Shown piece after piece: positions 7,368-16,944 of a stretch of DNA of 46,379 nt. Below the pieces are notes generated by a model. The model was not told where the DNA came from. It saw only the letters and a program-made list of their open reading frames with translations, and did not search any database. The translations under genes were made by a program, and so were the position numbers. This DNA is from Sphingomonas sp. Its GTDB lineage: Bacteria > Pseudomonadota > Alphaproteobacteria > Sphingomonadales > Sphingomonadaceae. Position 1 is the stretch's first letter; every line of letters starts with the position of its first letter. The DNA lies in the NCBI RefSeq assembly GCF_026460985.1, contig NZ_JAPKNM010000122.1, positions 1 to 46,379 of the forward strand, written 5' to 3'.

Positions 7368-8722
7368 TCGCTCGGGCGGCCGCCCGGCTTCCATTCGGGC
7401 CTGGCCTTGCTGTCGGCGAGGCTGGCGAGCGGGGCGACCAGCGACTGGATCGCCCGCGCCATGAACGGGATGTCCAGCCGGTCGACCGTATCCTCGGGCG
7501 TGTGATAGGTGGGAACCGTCGCCCAGCCCGAGACGGTGTGCGCGACCACGCCCTTCAATGCGAGCGCATAATTGTCCGAGCGCTGGAAGAAGTTCTGCTC
7601 GGGATAGGGATCGGTGGTGACCAAAGCGCCGTGCGCCTTCAGCGTCTCGCCGAAGGTCGAGCGCTCGAAGCCGGTCATCATCATCGTGCCCTGGGGCAGC
7701 TTGGGATCCTGCTGGCCGATCATCTCGATCTCGAGATTGGCGACGATGTCCGACAGCGGCACCGGCGGATGCTCGGCGAACCAGCGCGCGCCGAAGCCGC
7801 CGGCCTCCTCGCTGCCATAAGCGACGAAGAGGATGCCGCGGCGATGCTTCCTGCCGACAAGCGTGCGCGCCAGCTCGAGCACCGCGGCGGTGCCCGAGGC
7901 GTCGTCATTGGCGCCGTACATCACCTTGCCGTCGGGGCGGACGCCGAGATGGTCGAGATGCGCGGTGACCAGGATCACCCCCGCCTTCGGATCGGTGCCG
8001 GGGAGAAAGCCGAGCGCGTTTGTGGTGACCTGTTGCTGCTCGACGAGGCCGGGCAGCTCGAGCGCGATATCGGCGCCGTCCTGCGCCGCGAGCTTGTCGA
8101 ACGCGGCGTCGTTCAGCGCGACGACGGTGGGGCGGGGGCGCGGCGTCTCGCCCTTGATATAACGGGGCAGGCGCGGGCGGCCGCCGATCCGCTCGTAATA
8201 GCCGCGGATCTGATCGGTGGCGCGGATGATGACCAGCTTGACCTTGGACGGATCGACCTGGCCGGCGAACTGGAGCCCGTTGGCGGCCGGGTTGGTGACG
8301 ATGACCGCGTCGGCGGCGGGCGCCTGCTTGGGATCGGTGCCGGCGAACACCGCGAGCTTGCCGCGCACCGGCTGGCCGTTGGAGGAGAAGAGCAGGGGGG
8401 AATCGACCGCCGCGCCATTGGCGGTGAGCACCGGCGCGCCGTCGAGCCGCAGGCTGACGATCTCGATCGGCTGGGTGTAGCCGGTCATCCCCGGCGCGGT
8501 GGCCAGGCCGTAGCCCCGGAACATCGATGCGACATAGGCGGCCGCCGCGGCTTCGTCCGGCGTCGCGCTGCCGCGGCCGCGCAGAGCGGGGCCGGCGAGA
8601 TAATCGACATGCGCACGGACATGCTCGGGCGTGATCGCCGCGGGTGCGCGCTGGGCCTGGGCGGGCGCGGCGAGAGCAGCCGCCAGCGTGCCGGCGAGGA
8701 GGATGGTCTTCAGTCTGTGCAT
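7364..8722 (-). CDS. Exported M28-family metallopeptidase
   Basis: This 452-residue secreted or periplasmic zinc peptidase belongs to the M28 family (aminopeptidase Y/S type). A signal peptide covers residues 1-24 (MHRLKTILLAG... ending APAQAQ). The catalytic domain holds all expected zinc ligands: His255 (AHLDHLG), bridging Asp273 (GANDDASG), Glu305/Glu306 (YGSEEAGG: general base and ligand), Asp383 (RSDNYA) and His407 (YHTPEDT). A protease-associated-like insert lies at about 120-230. M28 enzymes remove N-terminal residues from peptides, so the role is probably nutrient peptide breakdown. The start at 8722 places the signal peptide at the N-terminus; the frame upstream is open but not signal-like. 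Confidence 0.93.
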   Translation of the reverse strand: MHRLKTILLAGTLAAALAAPAQAQRAPAAITPEHVRAHVDYLAGPALRGRGSATPDEAAAAAYVASMFRGYGLATAPGMTGYTQPIEIVSLRLDGAPVLTANGAAVDSPLLFSSNGQPVRGKLAVFAGTDPKQAPAADAVIVTNPAANGLQFAGQVDPSKVKLVIIRATDQIRGYYERIGGRPRLPRYIKGETPRPRPTVVALNDAAFDKLAAQDGADIALELPGLVEQQQVTTNALGFLPGTDPKAGVILVTAHLDHLGVRPDGKVMYGANDDASGTAAVLELARTLVGRKHRRGILFVAYGSEEAGGFGARWFAEHPPVPLSDIVANLEIEMIGQQDPKLPQGTMMMTGFERSTFGETLKAHGALVTTDPYPEQNFFQRSDNYALALKGVVAHTVSGWATVPTYHTPEDTVDRLDIPFMARAIQSLVAPLASLADSKARPEWKPGGRPSE

Positions 8723-9017
8723 GATGCCCCGGGGGTTGGAATTTTGGGTGAGCTTAGGAAGGGAAGGAGTGCAGGGCAACGGGTGCGCCCGGGGCAAGTT
8801 GACCGAAGTTTACTCACTGGCGGGTTTTCGGGGCGGGGTAAATCAAGCAACCTGTTGATATATAAACATAGTGTCCGATGTGCGCTTGACCGGACGCGAC
8901 AGGTTCGCGCCCGCCTGGCGACGGTGACGCTACATTTGCGCGCCAGTCCCGCGACACCAGGGGCACACCCGCGCCCCGGCTTCGCGCAACGAAGCCAAGC
9001 ATACGCGCAGGTCGGCG
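8723..9017. other. Intergenic region with doubtful small ORF
   Basis: This gap contains an AT-rich patch near 8835-8880 (GTTGATATATAAACATAG), a likely promoter zone for the peptidase gene on the minus strand. A minus-strand ORF starting at ATG 9112 and ending at 8930 would encode about 60 residues (MATALVVPVAQAAAGTGH..., with four Cys). It overlaps the small HTH-like gene in another frame, lacks a clear ribosome-binding site, and I do not call it a gene. Confidence 0.4.
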
Positions 9018-9302
9018 TCACGAGCGCGACACCCGCGCGCCGTCACCGGAGGGCATCTGTGCCCTGTACCAGCGGCAGCCTGGGCAACCGGCACGACGAG
9101 CGCCGTCGCCATCAAGGCACCCCGCTGGTGGGAGCTCGACTTGATCAAGATAGGCCGAAACACGCCGTTCGGTCGCAGGGCGCGGTTCCCTGCCAATGCG
9201 AAGGTCGAAGACGAAGCGAGGATCGCCCACCGCGAGGCGGCCGAACCTTGCCGGCGGGACCCGGTGGGATTTCAGATAACGCTCGATCCGACGCAGAATC
9301 AT
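9018..9302 (-). CDS. Small HTH-like protein of RFGRxAVxDPRF type
   Basis: This 94-residue protein has an N-terminal half (RRIERYLKSHRVPPARFGRLAVGDPRFVFDLRIGREPRPAT, about residues 4-44) that matches, from memory, a small helix-turn-helix-like family common in sphingomonads and relatives. Family members are usually only about 60-75 residues and of unknown role. The ATG at 9302 is supported by GGAG about eight bases upstream. The last 40 residues (with CPGCRW) look unrelated to the family and could be read-through past a mutated stop or a frameshifted tail. It is divergent from the S24 regulator with 84 bases between the starts. Confidence 0.7.
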   Translation of the reverse strand: MILRRIERYLKSHRVPPARFGRLAVGDPRFVFDLRIGREPRPATERRVSAYLDQVELPPAGCLDGDGARRAGCPGCRWYRAQMPSGDGARVSRS

Positions 9303-9386
9303 GACAAGCTCCGGCTGGTTGTTCTCGTTATGTTTGTGCCATATTTCCTACTTGTCTAGGAAGATTCCTGCGCGTACTCCCCGGGC

Positions 9387-10016
9387 ATGGATGCTGATGC
9401 TGCCCGCCAAAATCTACGCGAACTCGTTCGTTCGAACGGCAGCAGTTTTGCGGAGCTCTCGCGCTTGCTTGGCCGCAACCCGACCTACATTCAGCAATAT
9501 GTGTCGCGCGGGCATCCGGCCAAGCTGGAGGCGGAGGACCGAGCGAAGCTCGCCAGGTTCTTCGGGGTCCCGGAAAGCTTCCTCGGCGGCCCGGAAGGGG
9601 CTTCGCTCGTCAAGGTGCCGCGCCTGGATGTCCAAGCCTCCGCCGGAAGCGGAAGGAGCGTGGAAGGCGAAGCTGTCGTCGCCGAGTATCACTTCGATGC
9701 CAGGTGGCTAGCACGATTGACGCGCGGCAAGTCGAGCGATCTTTCGATCATCTCGGTCACGGGTGATTCGATGGCGCCGACACTCGGCGATGGCGACGAC
9801 GTGCTCGTGGACACCGGCGATCGCCGCATCCGTGACGGCGTATACGTGCTTCGTCGCGACGATGACCTGATCGTCAAGCGGCTGGGGGTAAGCCCCGCTG
9901 CAGGCAGCCTCACCGTGGCGAGCGACAATCCGGCATATCCGACATGGACCGACGTGTCGCCCGAAACGATTTCGGTGATCGGCCGTGTCGTATGGGCAGG
10001 GCGTGCTGTCAGTTGA
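9387..10016 (+). CDS. LexA/CI-like repressor with S24 peptidase domain
   Basis: This 209-residue protein combines an N-terminal helix-turn-helix (about residues 17-43, SSFAELSRLLGRNPTYIQQYV) with a C-terminal S24/LexA-like domain (about 85-205). The serine-lysine dyad appears to be Ser128 (TGDSMAPTL) and Lys164 (LIVKRL). An Ala-Gly pair at 86-87 (QASAGSG) sits where LexA/CI self-cleavage sites fall. Such proteins repress DNA-damage or prophage genes until cleaved. No phage genes are present here, and this stand-alone form is widespread in sphingomonads. The ATG at 9387 follows weak ribosome-binding sequence. Confidence 0.87.
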   Translation: MDADAARQNLRELVRSNGSSFAELSRLLGRNPTYIQQYVSRGHPAKLEAEDRAKLARFFGVPESFLGGPEGASLVKVPRLDVQASAGSGRSVEGEAVVAEYHFDARWLARLTRGKSSDLSIISVTGDSMAPTLGDGDDVLVDTGDRRIRDGVYVLRRDDDLIVKRLGVSPAAGSLTVASDNPAYPTWTDVSPETISVIGRVVWAGRAVS

Positions 10017-10082
10017 CCCATGCGCTCGCAGATTGCGGCGCGCCGCGCTTCGAGCGATGGGCACGCGGGGGGCGGAAGGTGG

Positions 10083-10436
10083 CTAATTGATCGCGAAGCT
10101 TGCGACGCCCCGATACACGCCGCTTTGCACCTCGACCTGGTAGCCTCCTTCAGGCAACGAAGTCGCATTTTGCTGGGCGGTAAAGCCCGGCGGGGCTTTC
10201 GGGAAAGTCAGTTCCTGCAGGCAAGCCTTGTCGCCGGCCTGCCGCGTGACCTCCCATCTGGTTGCGCCGCCGGCATCACGGACGACCAAATGGTCGATGC
10301 AACCCGGATCGTCCTTTTCAGTCGTCACCTTGAAGGAAATGTCGGATGGGGATCGCACCGTCACGGCGATGTGCGCGGCCGGAGAACACCCGGTCAACGC
10401 CAGGGCAATGATGCCGATACCCAGACCCAATCGCAT
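10083..10436 (-). CDS. Putative lipoprotein of unknown function
   Basis: This 117-residue protein has a lipoprotein signal: MRLGLGIGIIALALTGC, with lipobox LTGC and acylated Cys17. The mature part is about 100 residues, probably all-beta, with two further Cys (PGCIDH and KACLQEL) that could form a disulfide in the periplasm. I recognise no family. It lies downstream of the metalloprotease-like gene on the same strand with a 101-base gap, so the two may be cotranscribed. Confidence 0.72.
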   Translation of the reverse strand: MRLGLGIGIIALALTGCSPAAHIAVTVRSPSDISFKVTTEKDDPGCIDHLVVRDAGGATRWEVTRQAGDKACLQELTFPKAPPGFTAQQNATSLPEGGYQVEVQSGVYRGVASFAIN

Positions 10437-10537
10437 GCCCTGCTCCTTCGTTATCCGCCCGACATCAGTTCATGATTCCAGGCTAAAATCCAGCGGTATC
10501 GGCGTCGCCTGTCGCGGGACAAGCGACGCCTCGACCG

Positions 10538-11845
10538 TTACTTTCCGTAGACCCCCGATCCGGTCGCCATAATCTCCAGGCGTTCCGCAGTGATATAGCT
10601 CGGCAGGATCGCTCCGTTGCTCTCCTTGTAGGCGACGTAATCCTGAACGATCTGTGCCTGACCCTCGAGCATCTCATACTGGAAGCCCAGGTTCCTGGTC
10701 CAGTATTGGTACGGTGCAGTCTGGCTTCCCATGGCTACCGCATCCCTGACGACTCCGGTGGTCACCGAAATCCAGCCGAGCGTCTGGTACTGCCTGACAT
10801 GGGCCATCTCGTGCGCCAAGGTCGCCAGCTCCGAGGCACTCGTGAACTCGTGAGGGGGCGAGTTGAAATAGATCGTGTTGCCGAGCGTGATCGCCGGGTT
10901 GCCATTTGCGAACGCCCTGCTCGCGATCAAGGATCCGCCGGATCCGAAGACGATCCTGACCTTGTCGAAATTGACGGAGCTGCCGAAGATCCGGGTGACA
11001 TTGCCCTTTTCGCCGGCTGTCATCGCTCGGAGCTGGTTGCTCGGCGCCGGCGGCGTCCCCCCGGTGGTGCTGATCGGCGTGAAGGACAGCCCGGTTGAAA
11101 GCATCGAGAGGAAGCCCGGACTATAGACCGCGAGCGGCGGGTTGCCGATCGGGGCAGCCGTGACGACGATGGTGTTGGGATCGAGGAACCGGTCGACGCT
11201 GACCAGCGTCCCGGTGCTGCTCTGCACCATGGTCAGCTGCCCGCCGCTCAGAAGATAAGCAGCTTCGGACTCCGAGACGTCATAGCCCTTCTGGGCCAGA
11301 TTGCGGACCACCGTCTGGCTCAGCTGCTGGTTATGACTGGCCGTGATCTGCTGCATATAGTCGATCGCGCCGGCGAGGTTGCTGTTCGCCTGGTAGGAGA
11401 TCACGGAATTGAGCACGTAGTTGTCGAAGATGCTGTCGAAGCCGTAGCCCGCGGTCGACTGCTGCCTGGCCGCGATATAGGCCTGATATGCCGCGCCGTT
11501 GTAGAATGCTTCCTGTTCGGCCATCGGTGCGTCCGGGCTGGGGAAGATCAGGCCGCTGGCGTCGATCGGCGTCGCGTTCACTGGCATCACCAGCACCGGG
11601 ACCGGATCCGGCACGGGCGTCGGCAAGGCGTTGGCGAACGGATTCTCGCTATTGTAGATGCTGTCGACGTCCGCCAACTCACCCACGGTAAGGTATCCGA
11701 CGACCGAAGCCCTGATCGCATACCAGCGGTTGGAACTCCCCTCGGATTCGATCTTCATGCGGCCATAGAGCGCTCCAATGTTCAGGCCGCCGCCATAGAT
11801 TCGGCAGCTCTCGACCAGCGCATAGGGGTTGGGCAGCGTGCTCAT
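10538..11845 (-). CDS. Putative zinc metalloprotease, DUF4157/Vgr-related-like
   Basis: This 435-residue protein has no signal peptide. Its C-terminal part (about 290-415) resembles DUF4157/'Vgr-related' zincin domains. A GSSVNFDKVRIVFG segment leads to an AITLGNTIYF strand and then the HExxH motif HEMAH at His345-Glu346-His349. A downstream FQYEMLEGQAQIVQDYV helix carries Glu391/Glu394, a candidate third ligand. The N-terminal 280 residues are not recognised and include a Pro/Val-rich linker (TPVPDPVPVLVMP, about 75-90). DUF4157 proteins are often tied to contractile injection systems or polymorphic toxins, but no such apparatus is in the window. The ATG at 11845 has AAGGAG eight bases upstream. 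Confidence 0.72.
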   Translation of the reverse strand: MSTLPNPYALVESCRIYGGGLNIGALYGRMKIESEGSSNRWYAIRASVVGYLTVGELADVDSIYNSENPFANALPTPVPDPVPVLVMPVNATPIDASGLIFPSPDAPMAEQEAFYNGAAYQAYIAARQQSTAGYGFDSIFDNYVLNSVISYQANSNLAGAIDYMQQITASHNQQLSQTVVRNLAQKGYDVSESEAAYLLSGGQLTMVQSSTGTLVSVDRFLDPNTIVVTAAPIGNPPLAVYSPGFLSMLSTGLSFTPISTTGGTPPAPSNQLRAMTAGEKGNVTRIFGSSVNFDKVRIVFGSGGSLIASRAFANGNPAITLGNTIYFNSPPHEFTSASELATLAHEMAHVRQYQTLGWISVTTGVVRDAVAMGSQTAPYQYWTRNLGFQYEMLEGQAQIVQDYVAYKESNGAILPSYITAERLEIMATGSGVYGK

Positions 11846-12049
11846 TGCAGGATCTCCTTGTCTACGCGCGAAACGAACCGGCACGGCTCGTGGCGGAGAT
11901 CTGCGTTTTCCAAGCTTTATCCTACAAATATCCTACAATCTTCCTGCGATGTGCGCGCCTGCCAATAGCAGCTCCGTATCGGCGGCCAGGGCCCGGCCTG
12001 TGGTGCGTGCTCATATCGGGCGGCGGCGGGGAAGGATCGGAAGGGGCGG
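11846..12049. other. Intergenic gap with no recognised feature
   Basis: This is the upstream region of the metalloprotease-like gene. It holds an AT-rich patch near 11918-11945 (TTTATCCTACAAATATCCTACAATC, containing the repeat ATCCTACAA twice) that may be a promoter or binding site. No gene is seen. Confidence 0.4.
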
Positions 12050-12508
12050 TCAGCGGCCGCGTTTTACCGCCACCACCGCCGTATCGAGCGCCTGGAGGAA
12101 CCGCGAGCGGTCGGTCTTGGCGAAGGGCGCGGGGCCGCCGAGCTGGTCGCCGCCGGCGCGCAGGTCGGCCATGATCGCACGCGTGGCGATGGCGGCGCCG
12201 ATCGAGCTGGTGGTGAAGGGCTTGCCGGTAGGGGCGAGGACGCGCGCGCCGGCCTTGAGCGCGCGATCGGCGAGGAGGATGTCGGCGGTGATCACGATTC
12301 CGCCGGGGGCGGATTGCTCGGCGATCCAGTCGTCGGCGGCGTCGAAGCCATCGCTCACCACCTGGCGGCTGAGCAGGGGATGCGGGGGCACGCGCAGATG
12401 CTGGTTGCTGACCACGACCACCGGCACTTCGTGGCGGAGGGCGACCTTGTAGATCTCTTCCTTCACCGGGCAGGCATCGGCATCGACGAGGATGCGGGGG
12501 GCGCTCAC
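12050..12508 (-). CDS. YaiI/YqxD (DUF188) family protein
   Basis: This 152-residue protein of the UPF0178/DUF188 family has a PIN-like fold with unproven function. It begins with the family signature ILVDADACPVKEEIYKVA. The acidic patch of the fold continues with VSDGFDAADDWIAE and the strand-turn GIVITADILLADRAL. The central FTTSSIGAAIATRAI and C-terminal DRSRFLQALD blocks are also typical. The GTG at 12508 is chosen because upstream codons fall in the repeat element. It stands alone between the metalloprotease-like gene and the helicase. Confidence 0.9.
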   Translation of the reverse strand: MSAPRILVDADACPVKEEIYKVALRHEVPVVVVSNQHLRVPPHPLLSRQVVSDGFDAADDWIAEQSAPGGIVITADILLADRALKAGARVLAPTGKPFTTSSIGAAIATRAIMADLRAGGDQLGGPAPFAKTDRSRFLQALDTAVVAVKRGR

Positions 12509-12543
12509 GCGAGCGTCACCGGAGCGTGGCGGTGTATTCCCAA

Positions 12544-12670
12544 ATCCTCTCCCGGAGGGAGAGGGGGACCAGCGAAGCTGGTGGAGAGGTAGCCTCCACA
12601 AGCGATGTCACCCGTGGAGACTACCCCTCCGTCAGCCTGCGGCTGCCACCTCCCCCTCCGGGGGAGGAGC
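12544..12670. repeat. Intergenic inverted-repeat element, family B variant
   Basis: The element has outer arms TCCTCTCCC.../...GGGGGAGGA, with two inner hairpins (ACCAGCGAAGCTGGT and GTCAGCCTGCGGCTG). It fills the gap between the helicase stop and the DUF188 start. It belongs to the same style as the elements at 20281, 40433 and 45305. Confidence 0.7.
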
Positions 12671-12719
12671 ATGGATGCGCCGATCGTCTGACCACGGTAT
12701 GTGCGATACGCCCTTTCGT

Positions 12720-14456
<1,737 letters not shown>

Positions 14457-14536
14457 GGAGCCGCGCACATGGGGGTGCGGGGCCGGAAGGGCAAGCGAAT
14501 TCGCGGTTACCGGGACAAGTCCCGAGGCGGGCGAGC

Positions 14537-14971
14537 TCACATTTCGAAGTCGATGCGGACGCTCGGCGCCGAGCGTTCGGCGGCGCCGTGATGGACCGCC
14601 TCGATATTGTTGCCGTCGGGATCGAGCAGGAATGCGGCGTAATAGCCGGGGTGGTAGGGGCGCTCGCCCGGCGCGCCATTGTCCTTGCCGCCGGCGGCAA
14701 GGCCTGCCTTGTGGAAGGCCTCGACCATAATATGGTCGGCGGCCTGGAAGGCGAGATGGTGGCGCCCGGTGAGCTTGCCCAGGGCTTCGGGACCGTCGGG
14801 GGTGGAGACGAACAGCTCGTCATACCAGAAATGGGTGTCGGCGCTGCCGCCTACGGGCACGCCGAGCACGTCGAACACCGCCTCGTAGAAGCGGCGGCTG
14901 GCATGCAGGTCGGCGACGACCAACTGGATATGGTCGATCAGGCGACCGCGGTGGAGTTGCATGGCTTCCAT
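14537..14971 (-). CDS. VOC-family (glyoxalase-like) protein
   Basis: This 144-residue vicinal-oxygen-chelate protein has two beta-alpha-beta-beta-beta modules. The first begins LIDHIQLVVADLHASRRFYEAVF (metal-ligand position His in DHIQL). The second has HHLAFQAADHIMVEAFHKAG and ends with YYAAFLLDPDGNNIEAVHHG, where the Glu is the usual last metal ligand. The substrate is unknown; many relatives are dioxygenase- or glyoxalase-like, or resistance proteins. The start at 14971 is one of two close ATGs. Upstream in-frame codons exist but lack family similarity. It precedes the helicase on the same strand. Confidence 0.88.
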   Translation of the reverse strand: MEAMQLHRGRLIDHIQLVVADLHASRRFYEAVFDVLGVPVGGSADTHFWYDELFVSTPDGPEALGKLTGRHHLAFQAADHIMVEAFHKAGLAAGGKDNGAPGERPYHPGYYAAFLLDPDGNNIEAVHHGAAERSAPSVRIDFEM

Positions 14972-15079
14972 GGACGCGGGAACCCGCGGGCGGCGGCCGG
15001 GTTCCGCCGCGCGCGGCATTAAGCGGCGGTTCAGCGGTGGGCGGAGAGGTTCGGCGCGGGCTAAAGGGGAGACTGGCAC

Positions 15080-15487
15080 ATGCGTGTGCTCGCTATCGGG
15101 ATGTTCCTAGTCGCGGTCACGGCGGCTGCGCCCGCCTCGGCCCAGCTCAGCCGTGCGATGCGCGAATTCTCGGGCACCAGCCCCGCGCCGATCCGCGGGG
15201 ACATCCGGCTTCCGGCGCCGCTCAACCCTACGGTGGAGCGCAGCGCCTCGGTGTCGCGCGAGGTGCGCGACATCCGCAACGATATCCGCACCGGCCGCGA
15301 GAGCGGGCAGCTCAGCCGGCGCGAGGCACGCGCGCTGCGCCGCGAGGGACGCCGGATCGAAGCGGCGAGCGCACGCTATGGGCGCGACGGCTATTCGGAT
15401 GCCGAGATCGCGATGCTGCGGAGCCGGACCGAGGCACTGCGCAGCGCGACCGCGGCGAAGCGTAGCCAGGGGCTGGCGGGCAAATAG
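15080..15487 (+). CDS. Exported basic helical protein of unknown function
   Basis: This 135-residue protein has a clear signal peptide (MRVLAIGMFLVAVTAAAPASAQ, cleavage after about residue 21). The mature part is Arg/Ala-rich, mostly helical and probably coiled-coil, with heptad-like spacing of Arg and Glu from about 55 to 125 (SREVRDIRNDIRTGRESGQ, REARALRREGRRIEAA). I recognise no domain. It is probably periplasmic. The AGGGGAGAC about ten bases before the ATG is a good ribosome-binding site. Confidence 0.8.
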   Translation: MRVLAIGMFLVAVTAAAPASAQLSRAMREFSGTSPAPIRGDIRLPAPLNPTVERSASVSREVRDIRNDIRTGRESGQLSRREARALRREGRRIEAASARYGRDGYSDAEIAMLRSRTEALRSATAAKRSQGLAGK

Positions 15488-15489
15488 CC

Positions 15490-16650
15490 TCAGAGCGCCT
15501 GGCCAGCGGCCCAGCCGCTCGCCCAGGCCCATTGGAAATTATAGCCGCCGAGCCAGCCTGTGACGTCGACCGCCTCGCCGATCGCGTAGAGGCCGGGGAC
15601 TTTCCGCGCCGCCATCGTTTGCGACGAGAGCTCGGCGGTGCTGATCCCGCCGATCGTGACTTCGGCCTTGGCGAAGCCTTCGGTGCCATTGGGCAGGAAG
15701 GGCCATGCGGCGAGCCGGCGCTCGGCTTCCTGCAGCTTGCGATCGGGAAGGTTGGTGAGGTCGCCGGGGAGAGCGATTTGCTCGGCCAAAGTCTCGGCGA
15801 GACGGGCGGGAAGCGCTTCGGCGAGGCATTTGCGCACGGTCGTGCGGGGCGCGGCGCGCTTTGCCTCGATCAGCCAGTTCGGGGAGCGGCCGGGCAGGAA
15901 ATCGATCCCGATCGCCTCGCCGTGGCGCCAATAGCTCGAGATCTGGAGGATGGCGGGGCCGGAAAGGCCGCGATGGGTGAACAAGGCGGCCTCGGGGAAG
16001 GCGGCCTTGCCTGCGCGGGCCACCACGTCGGTGGATACGCCCGAGAGCTCGCGGAACAGCGCCTGGTCAGGCGGCAGCGTGAGGGGCACCAGCGCGGGGC
16101 GCGGCTCGATGACCTTGAGGCCGAAGCGGCGGGCGAGATCATAGGCGAAGCCGGTCGCGCCCATCTTGGGGATGGAGGGGCCGCCGGTGGCGATCACCAG
16201 CGCAGGCGCCTCGGCATCGCCGACGCGGTAGCGGCCGTCGGCATGGTCGATCGCGCCGACGCCGCGGCCGGTCCGGATCTCGACCTGGCCGCGTGCGCAC
16301 TCGTCGAGCAGCATGTCGACGATCTGGCGCGCCGAGCCGTCGCAGAAGAGCTGGCCGAGCGTCTTCTCGTGCCACGCGATGCCGTGGCGCTCGACCAAAG
16401 CGAGGAAGTCCTGCGCGGTGTAGCGGCCGAGCGCCGACTTGGCGAAATGCGGGTTGGCCGAGAGATAGCGGTCGGGCGCGGTGTGGATGTTGGTGAAGTT
16501 GCAGCGCCCGCCGCCGGAGATCAGGATCTTCTTGCCGACCTCGCCCGCATGGTCGAGCAGCAGCACGCGTCGCCCGCGCTGGCCGGCGATCGCCGCGCAC
16601 ATCAGGCCGGCCGCGCCGCCGCCGAGGATGATGGCGTCGTAGCGAGTCAA
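15490..16650 (-). CDS. HI0933/BaiN-like FAD-dependent oxidoreductase
   Basis: This 386-residue flavoprotein belongs to the HI0933 (YhiN, BaiN-like) family of NAD(P)/FAD oxidoreductases. It has an N-terminal FAD-binding GGGAAGLMCA motif (about residues 9-18) and the family hallmark GKKILISGGGRCNFTN. The middle has VIATGGPSIPKMGATGFAYD. The C-terminal FAD motif is GLYAIGEAVDVTGWLGGYNFQWAWASG. The physiological substrate is unknown in most bacteria. The start is a TTG at 16650, one codon before TRYDAIILGGG. Its Shine-Dalgarno sequence, GGGAGGGGAGT, is part of the family-A repeat that begins directly upstream. Confidence 0.92.
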   Translation of the reverse strand: MTRYDAIILGGGAAGLMCAAIAGQRGRRVLLLDHAGEVGKKILISGGGRCNFTNIHTAPDRYLSANPHFAKSALGRYTAQDFLALVERHGIAWHEKTLGQLFCDGSARQIVDMLLDECARGQVEIRTGRGVGAIDHADGRYRVGDAEAPALVIATGGPSIPKMGATGFAYDLARRFGLKVIEPRPALVPLTLPPDQALFRELSGVSTDVVARAGKAAFPEAALFTHRGLSGPAILQISSYWRHGEAIGIDFLPGRSPNWLIEAKRAAPRTTVRKCLAEALPARLAETLAEQIALPGDLTNLPDRKLQEAERRLAAWPFLPNGTEGFAKAEVTIGGISTAELSSQTMAARKVPGLYAIGEAVDVTGWLGGYNFQWAWASGWAAGQAL

Positions 16651-16795
16651 ACTCCCCTCCCTGCAAGGGAGGGGCGGGGGGTGGGTGCGAGCGTCAGCGA
16701 GCCGTGGCCGCTTGCCGCATAAGCGACGGCCGGGGCATCGAGCCCCGTCCGCCGCTGAACCCACCCCTTTATCCCCTCCCTAAAAGGGAGGGGGT
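16651..16795. repeat. Intergenic inverted-repeat element, family A (both arms)
   Basis: The left arm CCCCTCCCTGCAAGGGAGGGG and GGGTGGGT face the right arm ACCCACCCC and CCCCTCCCTAAAAGGGAGGGG. The middle contains CGGGGCATCGAGCCCCG. The arms match those of the element at 32173-32327. One end abuts a start codon. Confidence 0.75.
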
Positions 16796-16809
16796 AGAAA
16801 GAAGAACAC

Positions 16810-16920
16810 CCGTCACCCCGGCCGAAGTGCCGGGGTCCACGGTGCGGCCAGGGGAGGATCTCGAGCCTCTTGTCCTGCCGTTGCGGCACTGTGGACCCCG
16901 GCCCAAGGCCGGGGTGACGG
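16810..16920. repeat. Intergenic inverted-repeat element, family C variant
   Basis: CCGTCACCCCGGCCGAAGTGCC and its near-complement ending GGCCGGGGTGACGG face each other. An inner GGGTCCAC/GTGGACCC pair also matches. The general form (GTCACCCCGGC hairpin pairs) is the same as at 26569 and 27760, with a different inner sequence. Confidence 0.72.
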
Positions 16921-16944
16921 AGGGGGGACGAAGTAAGCAAGACG

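Noticed and set aside
8930..9112. Minus-strand small ORF of about 60 residues with several Cys
   Set aside because: It has no clear ribosome-binding site and overlaps the better-supported small HTH-like gene. Composition is not convincing.
9018..11845. Prophage remnant, suggested by the S24 repressor
   Set aside because: No integrase, terminase, capsid, tail or lysis genes and no attachment-site duplication are visible. The S24 protein alone is common outside phages.
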